Source: Rhizophagus irregularis
Taxonomy: Eukaryota > Glomeromycota > Glomeromycetes > Glomerales > Glomeraceae
Length of the DNA: 64,000 nt
Assembly: GCF_026210795.1 (NCBI RefSeq)
Contig: NC_089453.1
Coordinates: forward strand, 188,501-252,500
Direction of reading: 5' to 3'
The position numbers and the translations under genes were made by a program. Positions 46,619-58,129 of the stretch are shown one piece after another. Numbering within the stretch: position 1 is the stretch's first letter; the number at the start of each line of letters is the position of its first letter. The notes under the pieces were generated by a model. That model saw nothing but the letters and a program-made list of their open reading frames with translations. It was not told the origin of the DNA and did no database searches.

Positions 46619-48735
46619 TTAAATAGAAGAAGCTGAATCAGCTTGTTCTAGGGGAGCACCACCAATGGAGCTAATGAATTGTTTGATATGACCAGTAAGT
46701 TGGTCCAATTTACTTTCAATAACGACTCTACTATTTTTGAGATCATTAATTTCTTCTTGCGTGGAGGAGATAGGGGTAAAAGGAGGAGCATTTGGAGAAA
46801 GGTGAGAAGAAGGAAGTGATGTGTCAGGAATAATAGTGAATGTAGGCGAAGGTTGCGTTAAAATGCTTTTGGGGGGCAGTGAAGATTTAGCGGAAGACTG
46901 AATATTAAGCGGAACATGAGTTACAGGGGCATCTTCTTGCATGAGGTCCGGTTCAGGTTCATTGGGCACAGGAAGTGGATCGAGGCCAAGGTGTGATTCA
47001 ATACGAGTCATCCGTTGGTCAGCAAGTTCAAGAGTGGAGATGCGTTTGTGAAAGTTGGCAACTTCACATTGTAATTCTCGCAAAAGGTTTAAAATGTTAT
47101 TAGCATCATCAGGAGATAATGCAGAGTTAGGAGTTTGTCGGGGTAAGGGACGTGCTGTAGAACGAGAGGAGGAAGAAAAGGAGACCGATCGTTCTTTGCT
47201 ATTATGGCGGGCACGTTGAGAGGTATTGGGAGGGGGTTTGTTATGATTATTAGCATTATTAGTGCGGTCGTGGGAAACGTTATTGGCTCGTCCAGAATTG
47301 GAAACAGATCGATCTTTAGATTTGGAGCGAGATCGAGAGCGAGAACGTGCATTGGCAGTATTAGAATTGGAGCGATGAGGTTGATTAACATTAAATCGTT
47401 CTTTGAGTTTTGCAACGGGGTCGCGAGTGCGACTTCTACCTCTGGTTTGTTTGAGTGGGCAAAAATTTGGAGCACAACCTAATTTGCCACATCTGTGACA
47501 AAGTTTGTTAGTATTATCTGGGGAGGACCAGAAAAGCACTTTGCCTTGGAAGCTGACAGTCTGTTCCATAGCAGCATCCATAGTTTCTTGGGAATTGAAG
47601 GTGACATAAGCCCATCTTTTGGGCTTGTAAGAGTTTAGAGAAAGCGGCACATTGACAGCTTTAGCGCCAAGGCTACGAGTAAGGGGAGCCAAATTGATAT
47701 CCTTAACATTGGGGGAAGTTGGGTGAGGGTGGCAACGTATTGACGGCGCGCAGCCTTTTGATCCACAGTATAAGAACATGGAGTAATTCTGAGGCAGGTG
47801 GAGAAACAGTACACAGCCCATTGGTCGGTAAAACGAGCAATAGAATCGGCGTGATCATAAACAATGCGGGCTTGCTGAACTTTGGCATTAGGCCTGGAGA
47901 AAAGGCGGCAAGAGGTGATATTACCAAATTTCTTAAAATAAGCCATGAGGTTGTCTTTTTTAATGAAGAAAGGGATATCGGTAACTTGGATAGCCCAGAG
48001 ATCTTCATTGGATCGGAGTTGGCGAGGGTCATGTGCATGAAAGATTAAGTCAGGGAACTCAGGATGGGTGGAACCAACGCACAAATCGCGTGCTTCAGCT
48101 GTATGGAAGTGGATAACGAGGCGTTTGGCTTCACCAGAGCCAGTCATACGTGCTTTTCCAGTAAACGACTCGTAAGTTTCTAAAAAAGGTTATTAACAGC
48201 CTCAATAAGGGCTTTGTTGGTAGGGAATTTCTTAAGAGATTCAGGGGCGGCATTCGGTGCAGCCGCAGCCTGAAAATCTTCTCTGGTTATGGCGAGGGTC
48301 ACCACTGGATCTGGAGTATGATCGTCATCTGGAGCGCCATTGGTATCCAAATTGGGCGACGCGTTAGGGGGTTGTTGCAAGTCTTTGTTTAAAGGTGCAT
48401 GCATGGACGCGTCCACATTTCCAGAAGACGCGACGTGACTGGGCGCAGTTGGCGCAGCAGATTTTTTCGGGGAGGAGGTCAAAGTATTTTCGCCAGAGAT
48501 ATTTTGTTGAGGAGAAGAGGAAAAACCATCTACTCCAACGTCAGCCGTCTGGTCATCGGCAACGTAGTCTTCTTCCATAGAATTTTCGGTAATCGTGCGA
48601 TTACGTTTCTGCTGGACAGTGTTTTCACCATCGGAGCTTGAGTTATCAGAGTTATTATTTTTTCGTTCTTGACGGGAAGCTTTCCTACTGTTAGGGTTAT
48701 GACTTCCAGCCTCTCTTGGCATAGTTACCAGACAT
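46619..48735 (-). pseudogene. LINE copy C ORF1: RRM-like regions and zinc knuckle
   Basis: The ATG is at 48735, but a 2-base deletion near 48712 (AGCC for ACGGCC) breaks the frame after KRG. Further breaks: a 1-base deletion at about 48182 (LF then stop), and the 1-base deletion near 47710 that it shares with copy A. From 47821 to 46619 the C-terminal half is fully open (400 codons): RRM-like KRWAYVTFNSQETMDAAM, knuckle CHRCGKLGCAPNFCP, an Arg/Ser-rich stretch (RSRSRSRSKSKDRSVS), a Pro-rich linker, and a helical end (DLKNSRVVIESKLDQLTG). The product would bind the LINE RNA; that is a family inference. Confidence 0.85.
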
Positions 48736-48864
48736 AGTAGAGGGCTTTGAGTTGGGAATATATAAAATATAAAATTTTATTAGTAGCTTGTATTATTATT
48801 TTAAAAATAATAAAAATTATTTTTCGTCGAAAATTATCGTTTTTGAAAAATTCAGGAGAGAGTT

Positions 48865-48879
48865 ACTAGTCAAAAACCA
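48865..48879 (+). repeat. Target 15-mer between LINE copies C and D
   Basis: ACTAGTCAAAAACCA exactly between the intact 5' end of C and the intact 3' end of D. Confidence 0.85.
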
Positions 48880-49137
48880 GGCAAACGTGGCATAGTAGCC
48901 TTTATCTTTATTAAATTTATTCGAACTTTACAATTTACAAAAAAAAATAAAAAGAAAATATAAAAATAAAACTAACTAAAAACAAAGCTATATAGTCTCC
49001 TAAGAAAAAATAAAGTAAAAAATTAATCTAAAAAAGAAAAATCGCATTACACTAAATTTCCCCAGATCTTCCCCCCTTGATATATTCCAACCAAAGTAGA
49101 AGCAACTATGCTAACAAAATAACGAATAGCGCGCCCA

Positions 49138-52100
49138 CTATAGAAATCGACACTCCATCCTGCAAAAGCTGTTATTAAGTAGCACCGTTAGACGACCCAT
49201 AAAACCCGAAAAGTGATTAAACCAAGGCAAACCATATTTCATCGAGTTCTTCAACCAATCGGTTCCGGAGTCACGTGAATCGTGTAGGGTCGGAGGTGGT
49301 AAAGATGAGTAAGGTATGTACGTTGACAATGGCAAATTAGAAGGCTTCGGAGTAGTTTTCAACTTATAAGTAATATTCATCGCGTTTTCCCATCTACTTT
49401 TCTCATAAGAACGCGGATTCCAAATTCGTTTTCTGAATTTTTGGACAAATTATTATGAATAGCAGCGATAACCTTAATCGCAGAGATTCTTGGAATAGAC
49501 AAATCGACTAAAATGTCAATAAAAAGTGTAGGTAAACAACCACGGACAAGGGCGTAAGAGGACCAATTTGTAGAAGAAAAGGACCAGCATGAAAGAGAAG
49601 TGAGTTTAGCAATAAAGGGAGTAGGATCAATATCAGCCAATTTTCCAGCTTCTTGCATTTTAGAAATCAAATGATTTTGATAAGATTGGAGAATTTGTTG
49701 CATAGGTAGACGACGTTTTTTGCACATAAAAAGGTGCATCAGGTCTTCCATACGATCGATACAAGAACGGCAAGTTAATTCGTCCATGTATAAGTCTGGT
49801 CGAGTCCGCTTAAGCTTTTCCAATGTGGGTAAGTCGTCCAAGAAAAGTTTGAATTTAAAGGTTAAGTGTCTTGAAGCATGCTCAAGAGTAAAAGATGCAT
49901 CATGAGAAGGCTTGAAATTCAAGGTAAACCAAGTAAGTTCCCAGTCGACAATATATTCTATATTAGATAATAATAAAGAAATAAAGTGAAATCGCGTTAA
50001 ATTTAACAAATTACGCATTAACTGCGTTTGATAATACTGTTTAAGAAGGTGTCGTGGATTAGATTCACAAACGGCGTCATTGTCGTAAGTCAAGACGAAA
50101 TCATGGGCAGAGGCAAGGTCCATTCCAGAAATCAAAATACTGGATGAGGCGGTATGGGCAGTATTGGCCAGGGAGTCAGCAAAATCGTTCAAATAATTGC
50201 CAGAATGAGCTTTAACTTTAACAGGAAGAACTGTCAAATTCTTGGTAAGGATAGTTCGTTCAATAATGGCCCAAAGCTCAAAATTTGTTGTTTTGTAGTA
50301 AAGACGGCTATTTGAGTAGACATAGGAAGAGCAACTTTGAAGGCCATCAATGGCAGTTTGCGAGTCAGTATAAATAGTAACTTCTGAGTCGCGAGGAGAA
50401 ATGGTTAAAACTGCGTAAATAGCGGCAGCTTCAGCACGAGAAGAAGAAGGATTATCTCGAATGATGCCATGTGCATAAGTAGCAATGGAATTAGGAAAAC
50501 CAGCATCAGGTACAATTTGCATCCAAGACCAGCCCATAGAAACATTAGGAGTGCCTAGATTAATAAGAGACCCATCAGTGAAAAAGATATAACGTGAGTC
50601 TGAAGACACAACCAACGGCGAATTTGCAAAAACAGCAGCAGCTGAGGATTCAATAGTGATAAGAGGAGCGGAAACTTCAACAATATCGTCAGGAGGAGAG
50701 TCAAAATCAAAATCCAATCGACTGTAATAAAGACGGACACCATCTTCTATATCAGCCCAGGTAAAAGGAGAGGATACTACAGAAGTAGTACGTCTAATGC
50801 GCTCATTGATGGTGGGCAGAATAAGCGAATGTTGTAGAGAAACCGTAGGCGTACAAAGGGTTAAATCAGCATTCCGTTTTTTAGAAGGAGGCAAAGGAGT
50901 ATGAGCAGCACAACCAGGGCAAGGAGAGAGTCTAATGAGATCACCAGGCGAAGATTCACAATCAGGGAGAGCCCCAGTGAACAATAGAACAAGTACCACG
51001 ACTTGCTTGAACTAAAAGTTATTTGCCAAAGATGGGAGAACCGTAGTCGTCTAACGTGACAATCCAATTTTTCGTAGTGGTAGGAGAGGACAGGCAAGGA
51101 GTCAATTCATAAAATGAAGAGTCAATCGTAGGCGTAGTAATGAACTGGCTCAGCAAACGATTGTTGGTGTCGGGAATGGTAGTAGCTTGCTGGATATCTT
51201 TATACCAATAAGGGATACAGCCAGGGCCACGTCGTCCAACCAAATTGTCATAGTAGGCTTTCCAAGAAATTAAATGAGTCCCTTGGGGAGTAACAAGCTG
51301 AGATAGATAAAACAAATGCCGTTTTCGCAAAATAGGGAAATAGGCTTTAAACGCTTTAGGTGTCATGCATTCAAATAAGGGAACGCGTCCATCCATCAAA
51401 GTCAGGTTCGGAAGCTTCGAAAGTTGAGTATGAAGCAAACGAAAAGGAGTAGAGGATAAGAGAGCAATAGTGCATGCGATATAATCTTTCTTAAAAGAAA
51501 AAAAGAAGACCATATAGACCAATCCTTAATTAAAAGGGGAGAAATAGGAATTAAAAAATTATATTGAATCAAACTCAATCTATAAATAAAAAGAGATTGA
51601 ATAAAAGAAAAGGAAGAATTAGCCATTAAAAATAAATTAGTAATATGACATTGTCGTTGATGAGCAAATAAATTTATCAAGCCCAAGGCTTGAGATAAAA
51701 ATAAAATAGGATTTGGTAAAGAGCGAGAAAAATTTGCTTTGTGCTTTACAACAGATCGTATACTTCTCGTTATTAGGTGGCAGTCAGATTCAGACAAGTG
51801 AGTAACTTGCATCCGGTATTCAAGTTTCGGTATAAGGACAGCATTATGTAAATACACGACTTGTTTGGATGAGAGCTTTGCAGGGCGGATAGTTGCAGCG
51901 AAGGAGCAGCATTCACGTTTGAGTTGTTTCTTGACAAAATCCCGGGAGCTTTTAATGTTAAACCAAACACCTAAAAAATGAAAAGAAGTTGTCATAGAAA
52001 TTGGGGTAATGGTAATGGAAGGAACACTATTTAATGAAGATAAATCTAAATTAAAAGTAATAGGAGATAAAGTGGAATTCGAAGTCAAAGGCAACGAATT

Positions 52101-54769
52101 AGTAATTAACACATATTTGTTATGATTGGCAGAAGTGTTATTAATTTGATAGAATTCTTCTGTAATGGATAACATAAATTCCATGCCAGTCTTCGACGAG
52201 GAAATAAGAGTAGAGTCATCCATAAATACTAAATTATTAATCTTCAAATCAGAAGAAGGATTGGGAGAATCAATTAAGGATGGTGTAGAAAGAACATAAG
52301 GGTCCATCATTTCATGCTTTAAGACAGTAAGTAAGGGATCAATATAAATAACCCATAAGAGAGGAGAAATAACTTCGCCTTGGTCAATACCAATGCGAAC
52401 CCTATAAGCAGGCGTGGATCCATGAGCAGTGAAAACGCTATTAATACGTTTTGTGAAAAGGGAAAGAATAAACTTAATAGCAGAAGTTGGAAGACGTATT
52501 CGTTCTAAAGCGAAACGTAACATTGTCAAATCAACCGAGTCAAAAGCTTTAGAAATGTCTTGAGAGAGAATCCAAAGTGGGTTTTTGTTGACATCAGCAT
52601 CATGGATAATAGATTCTAGAGTAATAATAGGGTCGCGGCAAGAACCACCAGAAAGACCAGCGAAGTTACCACCTTTAAGAACATCATGTGTAGCCATAAT
52701 AGTAGAAAGGCGATTATAAAAGAGTTTGACAAGAGATTTTCTAATCACTTCAAGTAAAGTAATAGGACGAGTATTTTTCAATTGACATTTCCATTCGTAA
52801 GGTTTGGGAATGGGAAAAACCATTGCCTGTCGCCATAAGTCAGGAATATCAGCTTTGGAAAGGCAAGCTTGAATTAAAATAAGGAGTAGAGCCGAGGAAC
52901 AAGATCCAAGGTGTTTGAGCATTTCATAAGTGATCATGGAAGGACCTGAGGCTTTACCGTTAGGAGTAGAAGAAACGGTGGTTAACCATTCGTCAAGGGT
53001 AGGGGGATTCATCAAAGAATCATAGATGGAGGAGGGCACGTCATCCATAGGTTGGTAAACAGAAGACCATCTATCAGGGTAATGTATCTACAGATACAGG
53101 AGGAGTGGATTTTATAGGTACAAAGTTTTGGAAATGGTTAACAACAGCATCGTCTATATCCTTGGGAGCAGTTAATAACTGAGGGTGAGTGGGATGATCA
53201 ACAAAGACACGATCCAAAGTGATACGGCGGCGGGTGCGAGAAAGCGCTGAATCAATGAAAGAGGAAAGGTCGGTTTCAAAATTATTGTTCCTATCGTCCA
53301 AATGAGCACGAATGGAGGAATCTTGGAATTCTTTTTCTTGAAGTAAATGAAATCCCCGCAAGGATTTTGAAATATTGGATAAATCATCAAGAAGTGACTT
53401 GAAATCATCTTGTCGACATGATGAGAGAGAAGAAGAGGGCAAAATAGGAACGAAAGTAAATACTTTCTTATATAATTGCAAAATATTTTGAAGTCTGATT
53501 AAATGAATAGACCACTTATGTTCGATGAGCGGCAGAATAAGTTAAAGGATATTTGCGCAATAAACGTATTGAATGCATAAGGCGATTTAAAAACCGATAA
53601 TGTTGGGTTAAAATTTCCAGATCTTTAGGAACCTTAGGAGTATAATTATTGCCAACAGTGGAAGAAGGTAGTGTAGCGTTGGCAGCTTTAAGAATTCGTG
53701 ATTGGAGATATTCGCACATTTGATTGATATGCCAGGAGGAAAAGGTTGAAGGTGAGACGTCACATAAAGCATCAGCTTTATCAGCAAATTCCGTCCATTG
53801 AATTTCAGTTACAGAATCAAATTTGAAGACGCGACGGGTTCGGCGCTTAAGTTGTCGAGCGTGAGCCAATTTGGTAGAGGCAAAAAGTAAAGACATATCA
53901 TAGTATGTTATGACGGGGTTATGATCAGATGTGCAAACATCTTGAGCATTAAAAATGCAAGCAGTAAGAGCGAATCCTTTGAGAAGAGGGCAGGACCATA
54001 CATAATCAACTCGAGTAATGTGGTCATTGCGATGAAAGGTACCTAAAGAGTCGGAAAGATTAACAGGAGTATAGTCTTCATATCCGTGAGAGAGGAGATG
54101 AAAAAATAATCGGTGAATATGTTTTGAAGCAATTTGAGGTTAATTGAAGTAAATAGGGTAATATTTGTCTAAATGCATATTAAAATCGCCACAAACAGCA
54201 TGGTAAAAGCCAGCATGTTTAGTAAGGGTAAGTTGTTGAATAAGCAAATCAATAGTATCAGTGCGCAGAACACTTTCAGCAGGGGGAGGGATATAAATAA
54301 CAAATATACGCAATTTAATATTGCCTTTGAAATATAAATCAACAGAAAGTAACCGTGAAGAATGGGATTTAAAATCTTGGACATGTGAAGCAAGGGAATT
54401 TTCTATAAAAAGAGAAACACCACCAGAAGAGAGAATTTGTTTAGAAGTATCCAAATTAGAAGAGAACACAGTATAATTAGAAATGCGTTTGGATAAAAAC
54501 TTCATTTGTTTAGGGTGAAGATGGGTATCCACGATACCAGCAAAGGAAATATGTTTTAAGGAAAAGAAAGTAGAAATTTCTTCTAATTTAGTCTGACCAT
54601 ACATTTTAAGGCCATTAACATTAAAGGAAGAAATATTAAATGAATTGGGGATAGGGGAAGTGTTACTGGAAGAGGAAAATAACGATTCATGCGAAAAAAT
54701 TTCAGTAACATTGTCGGGGTTGGGAGGGTTTCGTACAAAGGTATCATAATTAAAATTATTGTCCGACAT
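49138..54769 (-). pseudogene. LINE copy D ORF2: APE, RT, RNase H, CCHC
   Basis: ATG at 54769. APE is open for 209 codons to TAA 54140 (CAA in A and C), then continues to 53516 with VDYVWSCPL and SDHNPV. Single-base insertions near 53522 and 53078 shift the frame. RT is whole in 53048-51402 (SQDISKAFDSVDL, QGEVISPLLW, FMDDSTLISSS). A shift near 51495 follows, then TAA at 51019 (CAA in others), a shift near 50970, RNase H in 50999-49377 (FFTDGS, IYTDSQTAIDGL, KAHSGNYLNDFADS), and a 1-base deletion near 49448. The C-terminal CCHC motif is present. At least two nonsense changes and five frameshifts make it inactive, yet catalytic residues are unaltered. Confidence 0.88.
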
Positions 54770-54819
54770 TAAAACACAATGATATAAACAGTCGGGGAGT
54801 TAAAATTTGGAGAAAGAAA

Positions 54820-56947
54820 TTAATTGGAAGAAGCTGAATCAGCTTGTTCCAGGGGAGCACCACCAAGGGAGCCAATGAATTGCTTGATATGACCAGTAAG
54901 TTGGTCCAATTTACTTTCAATAGCGACACGACTATTTTTGAGATCATTAATTTCTTCTTGTGTGGAGGAGATGGGAGTAAAAGGAGGAGCATTTGGAGAA
55001 AGGTGAGAAGAAGGAGGTGATGTGTCGGGAACAATAGTGAATGTAGGCGAAGGTCGCGTTAAAATACTTTTGGGAGGCGGCGAAGATTTAGCGGAAGACA
55101 GAATATTAAGAGGAACTTGAGTTACAGGGGCATCTTGCGCATGAGGTCCGGTTCAGGTTCATTGGGTATAGGGAGTGGATCGAAGGCCAAGGTGTGATTC
55201 AATACGAGTCATCCGTTGGTCAGCAAGTTCAAGAGCGGAGATGCGTTTGTGAAAGTTAGCAACTTCACATTGTAATTCTCGTAAAAGGTTTAGAATGTTG
55301 TTAGCATCATCAGGAGATAATGCAGAGTTAGGAGTTTGTCGGGGTAAAGGACGTGCTGTAGAACGAGAGGAGGAAGAAAAGGAGACAGATCGTTCTTTAC
55401 TATTATGGCGGGCACGTTGAGAAGTATTGGGAGGGGGTTTGTTATGATTACTATTATCATTATTAGTGCGGTCATGGGAAGCGTTATTGGCTCGTCCAGA
55501 ATTGGAAGCAGATCGATCTTTAGATTTGGAGCGAGATCGAGAGCGAGAACGTGCATTGGCAATATTAGAATTGGAGCGAGGTTGATTAATATTGAATCGT
55601 TCTTTGAGTTTTGCAACAGGGGTCGCGAGTGCGGCTTACTACCTGGTTTGTTTGAGTGGGCAAAAATTAGGAGGCACAACCTAGTTTGCCACATCTGTGA
55701 CAAAGTTTATTAGTATTATCGGGGGAGGACCAGAAAAGCACTTTGCCTTGGAAGCTAACAGTCTGTTCCATAGCAGCATCCATGGTTTCTTGGGAGTTGA
55801 AGGTGACATAGGCCCATCTTTTGGGTTTGTAGGAATTTAAAGAAAGAGGAACATTGACAGCTTTTGCACCAAGATCGCGTGTAAGAGGAGCCAAGTTGAT
55901 ATCCTTAACATTGGGAGGAAGTTGAGTGAGGGTGGCAACGTATTGACGGCGCGCAGCCTTTTGATCCACAGGTATAGAAACGTGGAGTAATTCGGAGACA
56001 GGTGGAGAAACAGTAAACAGTCCATTGGTCGGTAAAACAGCAATTGAATCGGCGTGATCATACGCAATACGGGCTTGCTGGACTTTAGCATTAGGCCTGG
56101 AGAAGAGGCGACAAGAGGTAATATTACCAAATTTTTTGAAATAGGCCATGAGGTTGTCCTTTTTGATAAAGAAAAGGGATATCGGTAACTTGGATAGCCC
56201 GGAGATCTTCATTGGATCGGAGTTGGCGAGGGTCGTTGGGCATGAAAAATCAAGTCAGGGAACTCAGGATGAGAGGAACCAATGCACAGATCGCGTGCTT
56301 CAGCAGTATGGAAGTGGATAACGAGGCGTTTAGCCTCACCAGAACCTGTCATACGAGCTTTTCCAGTAAATGACTCGTACGTTTCTAAGAAAAGGTTATT
56401 CACAGCCTCAATAAGGGCTTTATTGGTAGGGAATTTCTTGAGTGATTCAGGGGCAGCATTCGGCGCAGCCGCAGCCTGAAAATCATCTCTGGTTATGGCA
56501 AAGGTCACCACTGGATCTGGGGTTTGATCGCCATCAGGAGCACCATTAGTATCCAAATTGGGCGACGCGTTAGGGGGTTTTTGCAAGTCTTTGTTTGAAG
56601 GTGCATGTATGGACGCGTCCACATTTCCAGAAGACGCGACGTGACTGGGCGCAGTTGGCGCAGCAGATTTTTTCGGGGGGGGAGGCCAAAGTATTTTCGC
56701 CAGAGATATTTTGTTGAGGAGAAGAGGAAGGTCCATCTACTCCAACGTCAGCCGTCTGGTCATCGGCAACGTAGTCTTCTTCCATAGAATTTTCGGTAAT
56801 CGTACGATTACGTTTCTGCTGGATAGTGTTTTCGCCATCGGAGCTTGAATTATCGGAGTTGTTATTATTTTTTCGTTCTTGACGGGAAGCTTTCCTACTG
56901 TTAGGGTTATGACTTCCACGGCCTCTCTTGGCATAGTTACCAGACAT
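54820..56947 (-). pseudogene. LINE copy D ORF1: RRM-like regions and zinc knuckle
   Basis: The only copy with both the ATG (56947) and an open N-terminus (KRGRGSHNPNSRKASRQERK). An inserted G in the G run near 56685 shifts the frame. Downstream, the region between about 56033 and 55967 is out of frame between a 1-base loss and a 1-base gain. Unlike A and C it keeps LTQLPPNVKDINLAPL unshifted (frame 56212-55667). The knuckle is disturbed after CHRCGKLGC by extra bases near 55672, and the Ser/Arg and C-terminal regions are again shifted (near 55130-55190). The stop is at 54820, 50 bases before ORF2, as in the other copies. Confidence 0.85.
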
Positions 56948-57083
56948 AGTAGAGGGCTTTGAGTTGGGAATATATAAAATATAAAATTTTATTAGTAGCT
57001 TGTATTATTTTTAAAAATAATAAAAAATTATTTTCGTCGGAAATTTTCGGTTTTGAAAAATTCAGGAGAGAGTTACTACTGGT

Positions 57084-57378
57084 CACTAGTCAAAAACCAA
57101 TATATCGGGTAGCAGATATGTATCAGATATGTACCCGATATGTGTAGTATTAATGCAGAAAATCGGGTATCCGATATGTGTAAGATATGTGTAAATATAT
57201 ATATCGTCTACATATCATTTACATATCATATACATATCGGTACCCGATATGTATATGATATATATATTTACATATATCTTACACATATCGGGTACCCGAT
57301 TTTCTGCATTAATACTACACATATCGGGTACATATCTGATACATATCTGCTACCCGATATATTGGTTTTTGACCAGTG
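57084..57378. mobile_element. Near-perfect palindromic MITE, 295 bp (LINE target)
   Basis: Left arm from CACTAGTCAAAAACCAATAT; the right end, as reverse complement, is CACTGGTCAAAAACCAATAT. The arms match over more than 120 bases with only a handful of differences, so the insertion is recent. It is built from CCGATATGT/ACATATCGG phrases. TA follows the right end (57379-57380), as for Tc1/mariner-type elements. On the left its flank is the 5' end of LINE D; its original left flank is probably at 30867 (...CGCAATAT). Confidence 0.85.
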
Positions 57379-57560
57379 TAAAGCAGAGATGGTATAAATC
57401 ATCATGATAAAATAACAAGCAATAAGTACTCGTTGCATTATTCTTTTTACGAAAGTGACATTATTCACCCCTACTTGGTAAATGGATTACCTCTTAAAAG
57501 ATGTAAAAGATGTGCAAGATCAAAGGTTTATCAACTAATACGCTAAATTATATAATATAC

Positions 57561-58110
57561 CTAAATTCAATTCTTCATTTTCATCACATGTATCAGCATC
57601 GGTGTCAAAGTTCACAATGCTATCATTATAATTGATAATCAAATGATGGTTTAGCGCATCAAGAGAACAAAATCGCAAGCAAGTGCAAATTGGGCACTAA
57701 ATATAAAAAAGTTCAACACAATCATCCTTGTGTTTACAAAAAAAATAGGTAAATATTTTTTGAAATTACCTTGAATGGTCTTTATCGAATGTGTCTATGT
57801 AAATGTTCTACAAGATACAACAACAAATTATTATGATTCCTACAGTATTGGCAGAACTAGCAAGGGCAAAAGTACTCGACATTTTTTTCATACCTTCTAA
57901 TTTAATAATACTGCTTTTATGCTTATTGCAACCTTTCCACGGACATATATAAATTGGGTTTCTTAATGTTCTGTTGCATGAATTGATGTCGTGTTTATCG
58001 ATGTGATTTATAAGTTCCTCCTGGGTTTCAAATTGTTGTGGTTCTGAATGGTAATATGACCATTTACAGACAAATGGCATTAAATTAGCACTTTCAGGCA
58101 TGGTAGACAT
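57561..58110 (-). pseudogene. C2H2 zinc-finger gene, broken
   Basis: Minus strand, ATG 58110. Exon 1 runs to 57770 with zinc-finger-like blocks: FVCKW..FETQEELINHIDKH, YICPWKGCNKH, and, after a frame shift near 57885, FCQYCRNH..EHLHRHIR. A TAA follows, then RPFK. A 73-bp intron (57769-57697, donor GTAATT, acceptor TAG) joins in phase to CPICTCLRFCSLDALNHH (57696-57561), which ends in an acidic tail before another GTATAT donor. I recall similar CxW/CPWxGCN finger families as numerous in Rhizophagus. The frameshift and the stop make this copy a pseudogene. DNA-binding targets are unknown. Confidence 0.62.
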
Positions 58111-58129
58111 TGGTATTATTAATGTTTAA

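Larger units (their letters stand above)
40685..48864 (-). mobile_element. LINE copy C, full length (8180 bp)
   Basis: Complete from the 5' end (AACTCTCTCCTGAATTTTTC on the minus strand) to the ...GTTTGCC 3' end, with no poly(A). It is flanked by the 15-mer on both sides (40670-40684 and 48865-48879). The 5' junction here is the cleanest: GAGAGAGTT abuts ACTAGTC with no extra bases, while A has ACTC and D has ACTACTGGTC in between. Confidence 0.9.
48880..57083 (-). mobile_element. LINE copy D, full length
   Basis: About 8.2 kb, 5' end near 57074-57083, directly against the palindromic MITE. The 5' junction carries an extra ACTACTGGTC before ACTAGTC, which looks like a second, slightly different copy of the MITE terminus (the MITE's other end reads CACTGGTC). 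Both ORFs are recognisable in full, but with more frameshifts than A or C. Confidence 0.9.

Noticed and set aside
30868-57378. The LINE array as an assembly artefact of one element repeated
   Set aside because: The copies differ by many substitutions, have different frameshifts and stops, one is 5'-truncated, and the 5' junctions are not identical. Separate copies are far more likely, though a local misjoin cannot be excluded by eye.
57094-57378. CRISPR-like or satellite array from repeated ATATCGGGTA words
   Set aside because: The words are arranged as one large palindrome with MITE ends, not as regularly spaced direct repeats.
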